From contig DAOTNF010000006.1 of the NCBI GenBank assembly GCA_035450685.1, positions 55,952-119,951 on the forward strand: a DNA stretch of 64,000 nucleotides, read 5' to 3'. The first letter of the stretch is position 1; every line of letters begins with the position of its first letter. The notes below the pieces were generated by a model that searched no databases, was not told the origin of the DNA, and saw only the letters and a list, made by a program, of their open reading frames with translations. The stretch is from Syntrophosphaera sp035450685 (lineage in GTDB: Bacteria; Cloacimonadota; Cloacimonadia; Cloacimonadales; Cloacimonadaceae). Positions 15,026 through 23,708 of this stretch are shown piece after piece. The translations under genes were made by a program, and so were the position numbers.

Positions 15026-16794
15026 TGGATAAGATCAGAGTAAAAGTGGGCATGGCGAGCTGCGGTGTCGCGGCAGGGGCCAGGGACGTGTATCTCAAAC
15101 TGGAAGACCACATCCGGCAACACTCGCTTCCCGTGGAACTTAGCAAGACAGCCTGCCTTGGGATGTGTTTTATAGAGCCTCTGGTGGAACTGACCGGATC
15201 CAATCTCGGTAAAGTGACTCTGGGACAGGTTGATCAGGAAAACATCTGTGGCCTGCTGGATGAGTATCTGGCAAACAAGGTTCCTTCCTCTAATATTGTC
15301 CAGGCTGAGAAACTGGATGCCCCCTACAATGGCCTCCTTGCCAAGCAAAAACGTATCGTGCTGCAAAACTGCGGGGTGATCGACCCCCTTTCCATAGATG
15401 ATTATGAATCCCGGGGGGGATATCAGGCCCTCAAGAAAGCCCTCACCCTGCCTCCTGAGGAGATCATTGCCGAGGTAAAGGATTCCGGGCTGCGGGGACG
15501 GGGCGGGGCGGGTTTTTCCACCGGCCTCAAATGGAGCTTCGCGGCAGCGGCCAAAAGTCCCAAGAAGTATGTGGTCTGCGACGCCGACGAGGGCGATCCG
15601 GGCGCGTTCATGGACCGAAGCGTGCTGGAAGGCGATCCGCACAAGATTTTGGAAGGAATGATCATCGGCGCCTATGCCATGGGCGCGGATGAAGGTTATA
15701 TTTATTGCCGCGCTGAATATCCCCTGGCCATCGCGCATCTCAGGGTGGCAATCGCGGCTGCGCAGGAGAGGCACTACCTTGGCAAGAACATTTTGGGCAC
15801 GGACTTTTCATTCGACCTGGCCATCAAGGAAGGCGCCGGAGCCTTCGTTTGCGGCGAGGAAACGGCTCTGATGCAGTCCATAGAGGGAAAGCGCGGCATG
15901 CCAACCATCCGCCCTCCTTTCCCTGCTGAATCCGGCTTGTGGGGCAAACCTACCAACATCAATAACGTGGAGACCTGGGCCAATATCGCCTGGATTATCC
16001 TGAACGGCGCCAAAGCCTTCCGCACGATGGGGACGGAGAAGTCTCCCGGCACCAAGGTCTTCGCCCTGGCGGGCAAGATCGCCGGCAGTGGCCTGATCGA
16101 GGTTCCCATGGGTATCCCGCTCAGGGACATCATCTACAAAGTGGGCGGTGGCATGAAGACGGATAAGCCTTTCAAGGCCGTCCAGATGGGAGGCCCCTCC
16201 GGAGGCTGCATCCCCGCCGAACTGCTTGATACCGTGGTGGATTACGATAGCATCAACGCCACCGGGGCGATCGTGGGTTCCGGAGGAATGGTTGTGATGG
16301 ACGAAGGCACTTGCATGGTCGATGTGGCACGCTATTTCTTGAATTTTACCCAAAGTGAGTCCTGCGGCAAATGCACCTTCTGCCGCATCGGCACGCTCAG
16401 GATGCTGGAGATTCTCACCCGCATCACGGAAGGAAAGGGAGAACTGGAAGACATCACCCGCCTGGAGGAACTGGCCAACAATATCATTAAAGGCAGCCTC
16501 TGCGGACTGGGGCAGACCGCGCCCAATCCGGTGCTCACTACTCTCCGCTATTTCAAACACGAATATCTCGCCCATATCGAGGATAAACGCTGTCCGGCGG
16601 GGGTTTGCACCGCCTTGCTCCGCTATGAGATTGATCCCGCCAAATGCGTTGGCTGCACGGCCTGCGCGCGCATCTGCCCGGTGCATTGCATCTCCGGAAG
16701 CGCCAAACAAGCCCATGTGATCGACCAGAGCCGCTGCATCGAGTGCGGCGCCTGCAGTGCTGCCTGCAGGTTCGATGCCATCAGCAAGGGTTAG
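15025..16794 (+). CDS. nuoF: NuoF-like NADH-binding flavoprotein with extra [2Fe-2S] and 2x[4Fe-4S] domains
   Basis: A 589-residue subunit. Domains in order: a thioredoxin-like [2Fe-2S] domain (about residues 8-85, GMASCGVAAGARD and TACLGMCF); the NuoF FMN/NADH core with GRGGAGFSTGLKW, GEETALMQSIEGKRG and GLWGKPTNINNVET; the SLBB region; the [4Fe-4S] motif ESCGKCTFCRIGTLRM; and a C-terminal pair of ferredoxin motifs CVGCTACARICP and CIECGACSAAC. This is the layout of HydB/HndC-like subunits of NAD(P)H-linked and bifurcating complexes rather than of respiratory complex I. The start is ATG 15025, overlapping the nuoE stop in TGATG after GAGGAGC. The following flavin/NuoG fusion is nine bases downstream. 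Confidence 0.93.
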   Translation: MDKIRVKVGMASCGVAAGARDVYLKLEDHIRQHSLPVELSKTACLGMCFIEPLVELTGSNLGKVTLGQVDQENICGLLDEYLANKVPSSNIVQAEKLDAPYNGLLAKQKRIVLQNCGVIDPLSIDDYESRGGYQALKKALTLPPEEIIAEVKDSGLRGRGGAGFSTGLKWSFAAAAKSPKKYVVCDADEGDPGAFMDRSVLEGDPHKILEGMIIGAYAMGADEGYIYCRAEYPLAIAHLRVAIAAAQERHYLGKNILGTDFSFDLAIKEGAGAFVCGEETALMQSIEGKRGMPTIRPPFPAESGLWGKPTNINNVETWANIAWIILNGAKAFRTMGTEKSPGTKVFALAGKIAGSGLIEVPMGIPLRDIIYKVGGGMKTDKPFKAVQMGGPSGGCIPAELLDTVVDYDSINATGAIVGSGGMVVMDEGTCMVDVARYFLNFTQSESCGKCTFCRIGTLRMLEILTRITEGKGELEDITRLEELANNIIKGSLCGLGQTAPNPVLTTLRYFKHEYLAHIEDKRCPAGVCTALLRYEIDPAKCVGCTACARICPVHCISGSAKQAHVIDQSRCIECGACSAACRFDAISKG

Positions 16795-16803
16795 GAGAGA
16801 GCG

Positions 16804-19800
16804 ATGATTGAAGTCATTTTAAACGGTAACAAAGTCCAGTGCGAACCAGGTATCACCATCCTGGAACTGGCGCGGCGCAACGGCATCGAAATCCCCACCC
16901 TGTGTAACGATGAAGAACTCAAGCCCTATGGATCCTGCTGGGTCTGTGTGGTGGAGGTCAAAGGACGCCGCGGATTCGTCATTTCCTGCGGAACGATTGT
17001 CACCCCAGGCATGGAGATCGTCACCGACAGCGATGAGATAACCGCTGCCCGCAAGATGGCGCTGGAACTGCTTATCTCGAACCACTATGCCGATTGCGAA
17101 GCCCCCTGCAAGCTCGCCTGTCCCGGCCAGGTGGATGTCCAGTCCTACGTTTCCCTGATCGCCAACGGCCAGTATCACGACGCGGTCAAGGTGATCAAGG
17201 ACACCCTGCCCCTGCCGCTCTCCATCGGGCGTGTCTGTCCCGCCTTCTGTGAAAAGGAATGCAGGCGCCAGATCGTGGAAGAACCGGTGGCGATCCGCCA
17301 ACTGAAACGCTTTGCCGCAGATGAAGACCTGGGCGACGTCTGGAACTATGTTCCCGAAAAAGAACCTCCCACAGGTAAAAAGGTCGCCATCGTGGGCGCC
17401 GGGCCTTCGGGACTGACCTGCGGATATTATCTTTCCAATGCCGGTCACGAGGTGACCCTGTTTGAAGCCGCGCCTGCCGCAGGAGGCTGGCTGCGCTATG
17501 GCATTCCCGAATACAGGCTGCCCAAAGCCATTTTGGACAGCGAGATCGAGCTGCTTTGCTCCAATGGAATGCAGATCAAATACAACCAGAGACTGGGCAG
17601 GGATTTCCAGCTTACTGATCTCTGCTCCGGCTACGACGCCGTCTATCTGGCCATCGGGGCCCAGAAGGCGGTGCCCATGCCCGTCAAGGGTTCCGACCTC
17701 GCGGGCTGCTATCTGGGAGTGGATTTCCTCAAAGCTCACAGTCTGGGCAACACTCCTTCCCTGGGCAAAAAGGTCGCCATCGTGGGCGGGGGCAACACCG
17801 CCATCGATTGCGCCCGCACGGCCATCCGCCTTGGTTGCGAGGTGAGCGTTATCTATCGCCGCACCAAGGCAGAAATGCCAGCCGAGCCTTTTGAGATCGA
17901 GGCCGCGGAGCGTGAAGGCGTGATGTTCCACTATCTCTGCAATCCAGTGGAATACTTTGGCGAAGGCGGCAAACTGAAGGAAGTGAAGATCGAAAGGATG
18001 AAGCTGGGCGAGCCGGATTCCAGCGGCAGGCGCCGTCCCGAGCCCACCGGGGAATTCTTCACCGAAGCTTACGACTCCATCATCGCTGCCATTTCCCAGG
18101 TTCCCGAGGTGGATGTTTTTGCCACCGAAAGCAACTTCGTGGAGGGCAAGACGCTCCCCATCAGCCGCTGGCAGACTGCCATTGTGGATGAAAGCACCAT
18201 GCACACCGGCCTGGGTAAGGTCTTTGCCGGAGGCGACTTCCGCCGCGGAGCCGCCACAGCCATCGAGGCCATCGCGGACGGACGCGTTGCAGCTCTGGCG
18301 ATTGAACGTTTTCTGAAAGGGGAAAAGCTGGCTGCGGACGGATACCACTTCAATGCCAAAAAAGGCAATAAGCTGCAGGATATATCGCCCGAAGAGTATG
18401 CCCAATTTGAAAAAGTTGCCCGCAAAATCATGCCGGAAATCCCCCTCAAGCAGGCTCAAAACAGCTTTGACGAGGTGGAAACCGGCTTCAGCGAGGCGGA
18501 CGCCCAGGCGGAAGCCGCACGCTGCCTGGAATGCGGCTGTCTGGTGAACGAAATCTGCATGCTTCGCGAATACTGCGCCGATTACCGGGTTGACACCCTG
18601 CGCTTCCTGGGAAGCATCAACAAACACCCCATCGACTACTCCCATCCCTACATCGTGCGGGATACCAACAAATGTATCAACTGCGCACTCTGTGTGCGTG
18701 CCTGCGCCGATGTCCAGGGCCCGGCAGTTCTGGGCTATATCTACCGCGGTTTTCCGGCGGTTGTGGCTCCGGAATTTGGAGAATCACTCACCAAGACCGG
18801 CTGCGAGAGCTGCGGCAAGTGCGTGGCTGTTTGTCCGGTGGGCGCGCTGGTGGGAAGGAATATCAACTACAAGCTCAACCCGCTTCCCAAAACCCGCACC
18901 CACCAAAACTGCGGCATCTGCGGCACCGGTTGTGAAATCATCTGCGAGACCCAGTCAGCCGTGCCGGTGCGGATTACCACGGATGAAGAGAAGCCAGGCT
19001 TCAACAGCCGCAATATCTGTTTCAAAGGCAGATTCGGCTGGCAGTCCCTGTTTGGCCCGGAGCGCCTGCGCATTCCCCTGCTGAAAGACGGCTTCGCCTG
19101 GCGTGAGATCGGATGGAAGGACGTGCTGGATATCCTGCGTGACAAGGCCGCCGAACACCCCGCCAAACACTTTGAGATTTCGCCCTATATCAGCCTGGAA
19201 GAGATGCTGATCGCCCGCAGGGCTGCCCTGGGCTGTCAGGCGGAGTTCTGTGCTGATCCCCGTTACCGCGTGTTTAGCAGCGAGTTTTTACCCGGCAGCC
19301 CCAACCACGACCCCTACGCGATCCTGGACAATTTCCAGGAATATGTGGTGATGGGCGAGGTCAGCAACACCTTGCGCACCGTTCTGCGCCTCAGGCAACG
19401 GAAGGGGAAGCGCCTCATTTCCGTGACCTGTGGAGGCAGCGCGCCCCTGCGTTTCGCGGATCGGGTCTATAACTCCCTGACGGAGCTGGAGCCTGGTAAA
19501 GGCCAACTCTTTATCTACAATCTGAACAGGATTCCGGAGCGCTTCATCCAGCGTCTGCTTAATCTGGCAGTCCGGCAGGACAGCGCTTTGAGGAACGTGC
19601 TGGAAAGCACGGACTATCCCAACTATTACGGCCTGCAAGCGCTTCAGCCTTGCTTTGAACCAGCAGCGGAAACCGGCCTGGCCCTGGCTTGGGGCACCCG
19701 CTTGGATCCAGAGCTTAGAGCCTCTTTCAAGGTGGAGATCCAGCAGTTCAGGGATGCCGCTTCCACTGCTGACCTGCTGCTTCCGGCGCCTTCCTACCTG

Positions 19801-20118
19801 GAGATCGATGGCCATGCCCTGGCCAACGGTTGGGGCATAACGCGCTTCTGCAATCCGGCACAGTCTGCCATCATCAATGAATTGACACGCTGTTTCTATC
19901 AACTGGACTGGATTTCGCCCGCCACGGCGGATATCCCCTTCTGGAACGAAGAAGCCTCCAGGTTGCTGGCAAGCCTGTCCCAGCGCAAACCCCAAAGCTA
20001 TCGGGAGGACGCGGTAAAGCCGGAAGACCTGCGCACCATTCCCCTGCTGCCGGATTCCTTGTTGCAGCGCCAGCTCATCAACCTCTACAACAAGAGGAAA
20101 GAAATCACCAGTTTCTGA
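16804..20118 (+). CDS. Fused ferredoxin / GltD-type FAD oxidoreductase / NuoG-like iron-sulfur protein
   Basis: A 1104-residue multi-domain electron carrier. Residues about 1-75 are a NuoG-type [2Fe-2S] ferredoxin (CNDEELKPYGSCWVCVVEV). About 90-530 are a GltD/NfnB-like unit with its own Cys clusters (CEAPCKLACP, CPAFCEKECRR) and two Rossmann motifs (VAIVGAGPSGLTCGYYL for FAD, VAIVGGGNTAIDCARTA for NAD(P)H). About 620-690 hold two [4Fe-4S] motifs (CINCALCVRAC, CESCGKCVAVCP). A molybdopterin-oxidoreductase-type cluster follows (CGICGTGCE), then a long remnant of a NuoG/formate dehydrogenase body. I see no obvious molybdenum-ligating Cys or Sec, so it probably does not bind a pterin catalytically. 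With NuoE and NuoF it could exchange electrons among NADH, NADPH and ferredoxin. That role is inferred. Confidence 0.88.
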   Translation: MIEVILNGNKVQCEPGITILELARRNGIEIPTLCNDEELKPYGSCWVCVVEVKGRRGFVISCGTIVTPGMEIVTDSDEITAARKMALELLISNHYADCEAPCKLACPGQVDVQSYVSLIANGQYHDAVKVIKDTLPLPLSIGRVCPAFCEKECRRQIVEEPVAIRQLKRFAADEDLGDVWNYVPEKEPPTGKKVAIVGAGPSGLTCGYYLSNAGHEVTLFEAAPAAGGWLRYGIPEYRLPKAILDSEIELLCSNGMQIKYNQRLGRDFQLTDLCSGYDAVYLAIGAQKAVPMPVKGSDLAGCYLGVDFLKAHSLGNTPSLGKKVAIVGGGNTAIDCARTAIRLGCEVSVIYRRTKAEMPAEPFEIEAAEREGVMFHYLCNPVEYFGEGGKLKEVKIERMKLGEPDSSGRRRPEPTGEFFTEAYDSIIAAISQVPEVDVFATESNFVEGKTLPISRWQTAIVDESTMHTGLGKVFAGGDFRRGAATAIEAIADGRVAALAIERFLKGEKLAADGYHFNAKKGNKLQDISPEEYAQFEKVARKIMPEIPLKQAQNSFDEVETGFSEADAQAEAARCLECGCLVNEICMLREYCADYRVDTLRFLGSINKHPIDYSHPYIVRDTNKCINCALCVRACADVQGPAVLGYIYRGFPAVVAPEFGESLTKTGCESCGKCVAVCPVGALVGRNINYKLNPLPKTRTHQNCGICGTGCEIICETQSAVPVRITTDEEKPGFNSRNICFKGRFGWQSLFGPERLRIPLLKDGFAWREIGWKDVLDILRDKAAEHPAKHFEISPYISLEEMLIARRAALGCQAEFCADPRYRVFSSEFLPGSPNHDPYAILDNFQEYVVMGEVSNTLRTVLRLRQRKGKRLISVTCGGSAPLRFADRVYNSLTELEPGKGQLFIYNLNRIPERFIQRLLNLAVRQDSALRNVLESTDYPNYYGLQALQPCFEPAAETGLALAWGTRLDPELRASFKVEIQQFRDAASTADLLLPAPSYLEIDGHALANGWGITRFCNPAQSAIINELTRCFYQLDWISPATADIPFWNEEASRLLASLSQRKPQSYREDAVKPEDLRTIPLLPDSLLQRQLINLYNKRKEITSF

Positions 20119-20343
20119 GCAAGCGCTTAAAGCATTTCATGCTGCTGCCAACCGACGGCTTGCCACGGGACTGCATTATCCCAGCAAAGCTTTACTTTAC
20201 AAAGGCCTGGCTTGTTCTTTCCCGCAAAGGATAATCTGCATTTCCCCGTCAGGGGATGACAAATTCCGCTTGCCAGAGAGGGCAAGCCCATATACTATAT
20301 TGGTAGGAATTCATTTCAAATAATACTTACTTGGGAGCGAATG

Positions 20344-21534
20344 ATGAAAGCTTATAAACTTCGTGACAATATCTGGTGGGTCGGCGCCATCGACTGGGAC
20401 CTGCGCAACTTCCACGGCTACCTTACCCAGAGGGGTTCCACCTACAACGCCTATCTGATCATAGATGAGAAGGTCACCCTGATCGACAACGTCAAATACT
20501 ACCTCTATGACGAGATGATCTCCCGCATCAGCGATGTGATAGACCCCGCCAGGATCGATATTATCGTGCAAAACCATGTGGAGATGGACCACTCCAGCGG
20601 ACTGCCCCAACTGATGAAGCTGATCCCCAATGCCAAAATTTATACCAATGCCAACGGCATCAAGGGCTTGAAGGCGCACTACAAAGAGGATTGGAACTTT
20701 GAGGAAATCAAAAGCGGAGACAGCATCAATATCGGCAAGCGCGACCTGACCTTCCTCACCACCCCCATGGTGCATTGGCCGGACAACCAGGTGACCTATT
20801 GCCCGCAGGAGAAGATCCTCTTTTCCAACGACGCTTTCGGGCAGCATATCGCCACCAACGAGCGTCTGGTGGAAGAGTATCACCTCAGCATCGCCCTGGA
20901 GGAAGCCAAGAAGTATTACGCCAACATCGTGCTGCCCTATTCCCGCATGGTGCAGAAGGTCTTGGAAGCGGCGGCGCCGCTGGAACTGGAGATGATCGCT
21001 CCCAGCCACGGCCTCATCTGGACGGAACACATCCCCCAGATTCTGGCTGCCTATACCGATTGGGCGAACAACGTGGCCGATCCCGGAAGGGCTTTGGTGA
21101 TCTGGGACACGATGTGGAAATCCACCCAAATGATGGCGCAGGCCATTGCCCAGGGCTTTGAAAACAGGGGCATCAAGGCCAGGATGCTGAACCTGCAGAC
21201 CAACCACATTTCCGACATCATGACCGACGTGATGGATGCCAAATACATCTGCGTGGGCTCGCCCACCATCAACAGCTCCATTTTGCCCACCGTGGCTGCT
21301 TTCATCTACTATCTCAAAGGGCTTTCGCCCAAGGAAAGGATTGGCCTTGCCTTCGGTTCCTACGGCTGGGGCGGCCAGAGCGTTCCCATCCTCCAACAGA
21401 TGCTGGGGGATCCCAAGGAGTGCGGCTTCACCATGCTGGAGCCAATCAAAACGCTTTATATACCGGATTCCAAAACCCTCAAGGGCATCACCCAAAACAT
21501 TGAATCACAACTATTAAAACTACAGGAGAACTAA
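20344..21534 (+). CDS. Flavodiiron protein (FprA / rubredoxin:oxygen oxidoreductase type)
   Basis: A 396-residue A-type flavodiiron protein that reduces O2 to water, or NO to N2O, in the cytoplasm of anaerobes. The N-terminal metallo-beta-lactamase-like domain has the di-iron ligands in NHVEMDHSSG, a His in PMVHWPDN, an Asp in NDAFGQH and a His in APSHGLIW. The C-terminal flavodoxin domain begins near residue 250 (ALVIWDTMWKSTQMMAQAI) and has GSPTINSS and FGSYGWGGQS for FMN binding. Two adjacent ATGs occur; the second (20344) is chosen because GGGAG is six bases upstream. Ferritin follows four bases after the stop, making an oxygen/iron-stress pair. Confidence 0.95.
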   Translation: MKAYKLRDNIWWVGAIDWDLRNFHGYLTQRGSTYNAYLIIDEKVTLIDNVKYYLYDEMISRISDVIDPARIDIIVQNHVEMDHSSGLPQLMKLIPNAKIYTNANGIKGLKAHYKEDWNFEEIKSGDSINIGKRDLTFLTTPMVHWPDNQVTYCPQEKILFSNDAFGQHIATNERLVEEYHLSIALEEAKKYYANIVLPYSRMVQKVLEAAAPLELEMIAPSHGLIWTEHIPQILAAYTDWANNVADPGRALVIWDTMWKSTQMMAQAIAQGFENRGIKARMLNLQTNHISDIMTDVMDAKYICVGSPTINSSILPTVAAFIYYLKGLSPKERIGLAFGSYGWGGQSVPILQQMLGDPKECGFTMLEPIKTLYIPDSKTLKGITQNIESQLLKLQEN

Positions 21535-21538
21535 ACAA

Positions 21539-22051
21539 ATGATCAGCAAGAAACTTGAAAAAGCTATCAATGATCAGATCAACCGGGAACTTTTTTCCGA
21601 ATACCTCTACACCTCGATGGAGGCCTGGTTTGCCAATGAAAACCTGGATGGCATGGCCAACTGGATGAGGGCGCAAAGCCAGGAAGAACACGCCCATGCC
21701 ATGAAGTTCTTTGACTATCTGATCGAACGCGGCGGCAGGGTGGAACTGGAAGCCATCGACAAGCCAGAGGTGGAGTTCGGCAATCCCCTCAAAGCCTTCC
21801 AGGCAGCCTACGAGCACGAGCAGTTCATCACCAAACACATCAACGAACTGATGGATATCGCCATCGCGGAAAACGACCATGCCAGCAAAGGCTTTCTGCA
21901 ATGGTATGTGGATGAACAGGTTGAGGAAGAGGCTTCGGCCGACCGTATCGTGCAGCGCCTCAAGATGATCGGCGACAACATGCACGGCATCTTTATGCTG
22001 GACAACGAACTGAGCCAGAGGGTGTACACACCCGAAACCCCTGCCGAGTAA
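21539..22051 (+). CDS. Ferritin (non-haem, FtnA type)
   Basis: A 170-residue four-helix ferritin that oxidises Fe2+ and stores it as a mineral core. Ferroxidase ligands are visible as the Glu in RELFSEYLYTSMEAWF, the ExxH in EEHAHAMKFF, and Glu/Gln in YEHEQ and DEQVEEEA. The end QRVYTPETPAE is a usual ferritin tail. AGGAGA lies nine bases upstream. It is co-transcribed with the flavodiiron gene and closed by a strong terminator. Confidence 0.95.
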   Translation: MISKKLEKAINDQINRELFSEYLYTSMEAWFANENLDGMANWMRAQSQEEHAHAMKFFDYLIERGGRVELEAIDKPEVEFGNPLKAFQAAYEHEQFITKHINELMDIAIAENDHASKGFLQWYVDEQVEEEASADRIVQRLKMIGDNMHGIFMLDNELSQRVYTPETPAE

Positions 22052-22071
22052 GCTGTCCATGACCCTTGCCA

Positions 22072-22120
22072 GGCGCGGGAAACCTCTGTTATACAAAGGA
22101 GTTCCGCGCCTTTTTCCTTT
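22072..22120 (+). terminator. Rho-independent terminator after flavodiiron-ferritin operon
   Basis: A GC-rich stem, GGCGCGGGAA paired with GTTCCGCGCC, encloses an AT-rich loop and is followed by TTTTTCCTTTTTT. It begins 20 bases after the ferritin stop. Confidence 0.85.
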
Positions 22121-22171
22121 TTTCCGGTCAGCCTGCCTGTCTGTTTCGCCCTCCTTTCAGGGCTGGCAATT

Positions 22172-22262
22172 TCGGTGGGTCAACCTGGGGTCAACCTTAA
22201 CTTTTATAAGGGATACCTAAGGATGATGGCATTAAGCCACTGTCTGGCAAGGGATAAGCATA
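22172..22262 (+). repeat. Dispersed intergenic palindromic repeat, copy C
   Basis: It matches the family in GGTGGGTC, CCTGGGGTCAACCTTA, TTATAAGG, CCTAAGGATGATGGCA and GCAAGGG. The downstream half has decayed: the purine stretch reads CAAGGGATAAGC and no start codon with the conserved frame follows. Confidence 0.7.
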
Positions 22263-22417
22263 GGGGAGCCAGTGCTGGGAACTGTGTGTGACAAGGCAGG
22301 CTTTAGAGCCTGCCAGCTCAGGATTGAAGAGGGTTTGAGCCTTGTTTACCGGAGAGTCGCCATAAGATGGGGCGGATATTTGATTAACAGAATTTGTTTG
22401 TGTAACACTTTGGGCGC

Positions 22418-23641
22418 ATGAAGAAGCAGGAAAAAGTGAGACCAGAGATCAGGGCCAGCACAGCCATCGTGGGCGCAGGACCGGCGGGATTGCTGGCTGC
22501 CATTGCCCATGGGGCTGGAGCGTTGCTGCTGGAGCGGAATCCGGATGCGGGCAGGAAGCTCCTGGTTTCCGGCGCGGGGCAATGCAATTTCAGCAACAAT
22601 CTCTCCCGGGAGGATTTTCTAAGGGCTTGCGGGCGCGCGGCGAACTTTCTCAAACCTGCTATCTATCAATTTGGCAATGAAGACTTTATCTCTCTTTTGG
22701 CAGAGGCTGGCTGTCCCACGCTGATCCGTGAAGACGGTAAGGCCTTTCCCGCCTCGCTCAGGGCTGCCGATCTGCGGGACGCGCTGGTCAGGCAGGTCCT
22801 TGCCAGGGGCGCCAGGCTGCAGACCGGAGTTTACATCGTGGACGTGCGCAGGGATGGGGATTTTATCCTGACTGCCAGGGATGGCGGGATCATCCGCTGC
22901 TCCCGTCTGATCCTGGCGGGAGGAGGCTGCTCCTGGCCTCAGACCGGCTCCGATGGCTCTGTCTATGATCTGGCCAGGGCTTTGGGGCACAGCATCGTGG
23001 AACCCCGTCCCGCCCTCGCCTCGATTGACGTGGAGGATTATGCGCACTTCAGAGATTGCGCCGGAATATCCTTACGGGACGTAAACGCCGTGTTTCGCAG
23101 CGCCAGGGGCAGACACGCGGCGCGCGGCGACCTGCTCTGGACTCACACGGGTCTTTCCGGGCCGCTGATCCTGGACAACTCCCACCATCTGGACAGGGGC
23201 GACTCCATTTCCCTCTGCCTGTTGCCAGCAGCGGAAGAAAAACTCCCCCGCATCCTGCTCCAACATCCCCGCCATACCCTGCTGAATGCCTTGAAGTCCG
23301 CATCGCTCCCGGAAAGCCTTGTCCGCGCTCTGCTCCTGCATCAGGGTATAGAACCAGGGCAGGTTTGTGCCCAGTTGTCACGTCCAACCCGCAAGCGCTT
23401 GGTCGCCCTCCTCACTTCACTACAGCTCAAGGTTTCCAGAATCGAGAGCCTCAAAACCTGCATGAGCACTGCCGGAGGTGTCCCCCTGGCGGAGGTCAGG
23501 GCCAAAAGCATGGAATCCGCGCTGTGCCCGGGGTTGTTCCTGGCGGGGGAACTGCTGGACTACAACCTTCCCAGCGGAGGTTTCAACATCCAGGCCGCTG
23601 CTTCCACCGGATATCTGGCGGGCAGGCAAAAAATCTATTGA
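22418..23641 (+). CDS. HI0933/BaiN-family FAD-dependent oxidoreductase
   Basis: A 407-residue flavoprotein of the HI0933/YhiN/BaiN family. It starts with the FAD Rossmann loop AIVGAGPAGLLAAI, then the family mark SGAGQCNFSNN near residue 50, the GGGCSWPQTGSDG segment, and the C-terminal TAGGVPLAEV plus PGLFLAGELLDYNLPSGGFNIQ that closes the FAD site. BaiN acts in bile-acid dehydroxylation in clostridia, but most family members have no proven substrate, so only a redox role is claimed. No operon partner upstream; the kinase gene starts 67 bases after its stop. Confidence 0.9.
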   Translation: MKKQEKVRPEIRASTAIVGAGPAGLLAAIAHGAGALLLERNPDAGRKLLVSGAGQCNFSNNLSREDFLRACGRAANFLKPAIYQFGNEDFISLLAEAGCPTLIREDGKAFPASLRAADLRDALVRQVLARGARLQTGVYIVDVRRDGDFILTARDGGIIRCSRLILAGGGCSWPQTGSDGSVYDLARALGHSIVEPRPALASIDVEDYAHFRDCAGISLRDVNAVFRSARGRHAARGDLLWTHTGLSGPLILDNSHHLDRGDSISLCLLPAAEEKLPRILLQHPRHTLLNALKSASLPESLVRALLLHQGIEPGQVCAQLSRPTRKRLVALLTSLQLKVSRIESLKTCMSTAGGVPLAEVRAKSMESALCPGLFLAGELLDYNLPSGGFNIQAAASTGYLAGRQKIY

Positions 23642-23708
23642 CAGCTTTGTGCGCTGCCTGTGCAAGGAAATAACTGAAGCTTTCATTACCAGAGGAGTAC
23701 AGATAGCA

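Larger units (their letters stand above)
22052..22417. other. 366-base gap after ferritin
   Basis: It holds the ferritin terminator (22072-22120) and repeat copy C (22172-22262). The remaining 150 bases before the HI0933-like gene show no gene and no clear promoter. Confidence 0.6.

Noticed and set aside
16794..16804. Frameshift splitting one NuoF-NuoG chain
   Set aside because: Both proteins have complete ends, a normal stop, and a ribosome-binding site (GGAGAG) in the gap.
16819..18645. 608-codon open frame on the minus strand opposite the GltD/NuoG fusion
   Set aside because: Antisense of a gene with well-defined Cys and Rossmann motifs; no motif of its own.
14552..20118. [FeFe]-hydrogenase catalytic subunit within the third gene
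   Set aside because: No H-cluster motifs of the TSCCP, MPCxxK or ExMxC kinds were found in the 1104-residue product.
20311..21495. 394-codon minus-strand open frame opposite the flavodiiron gene
   Set aside because: Antisense shadow; the plus-strand product has every diiron ligand.
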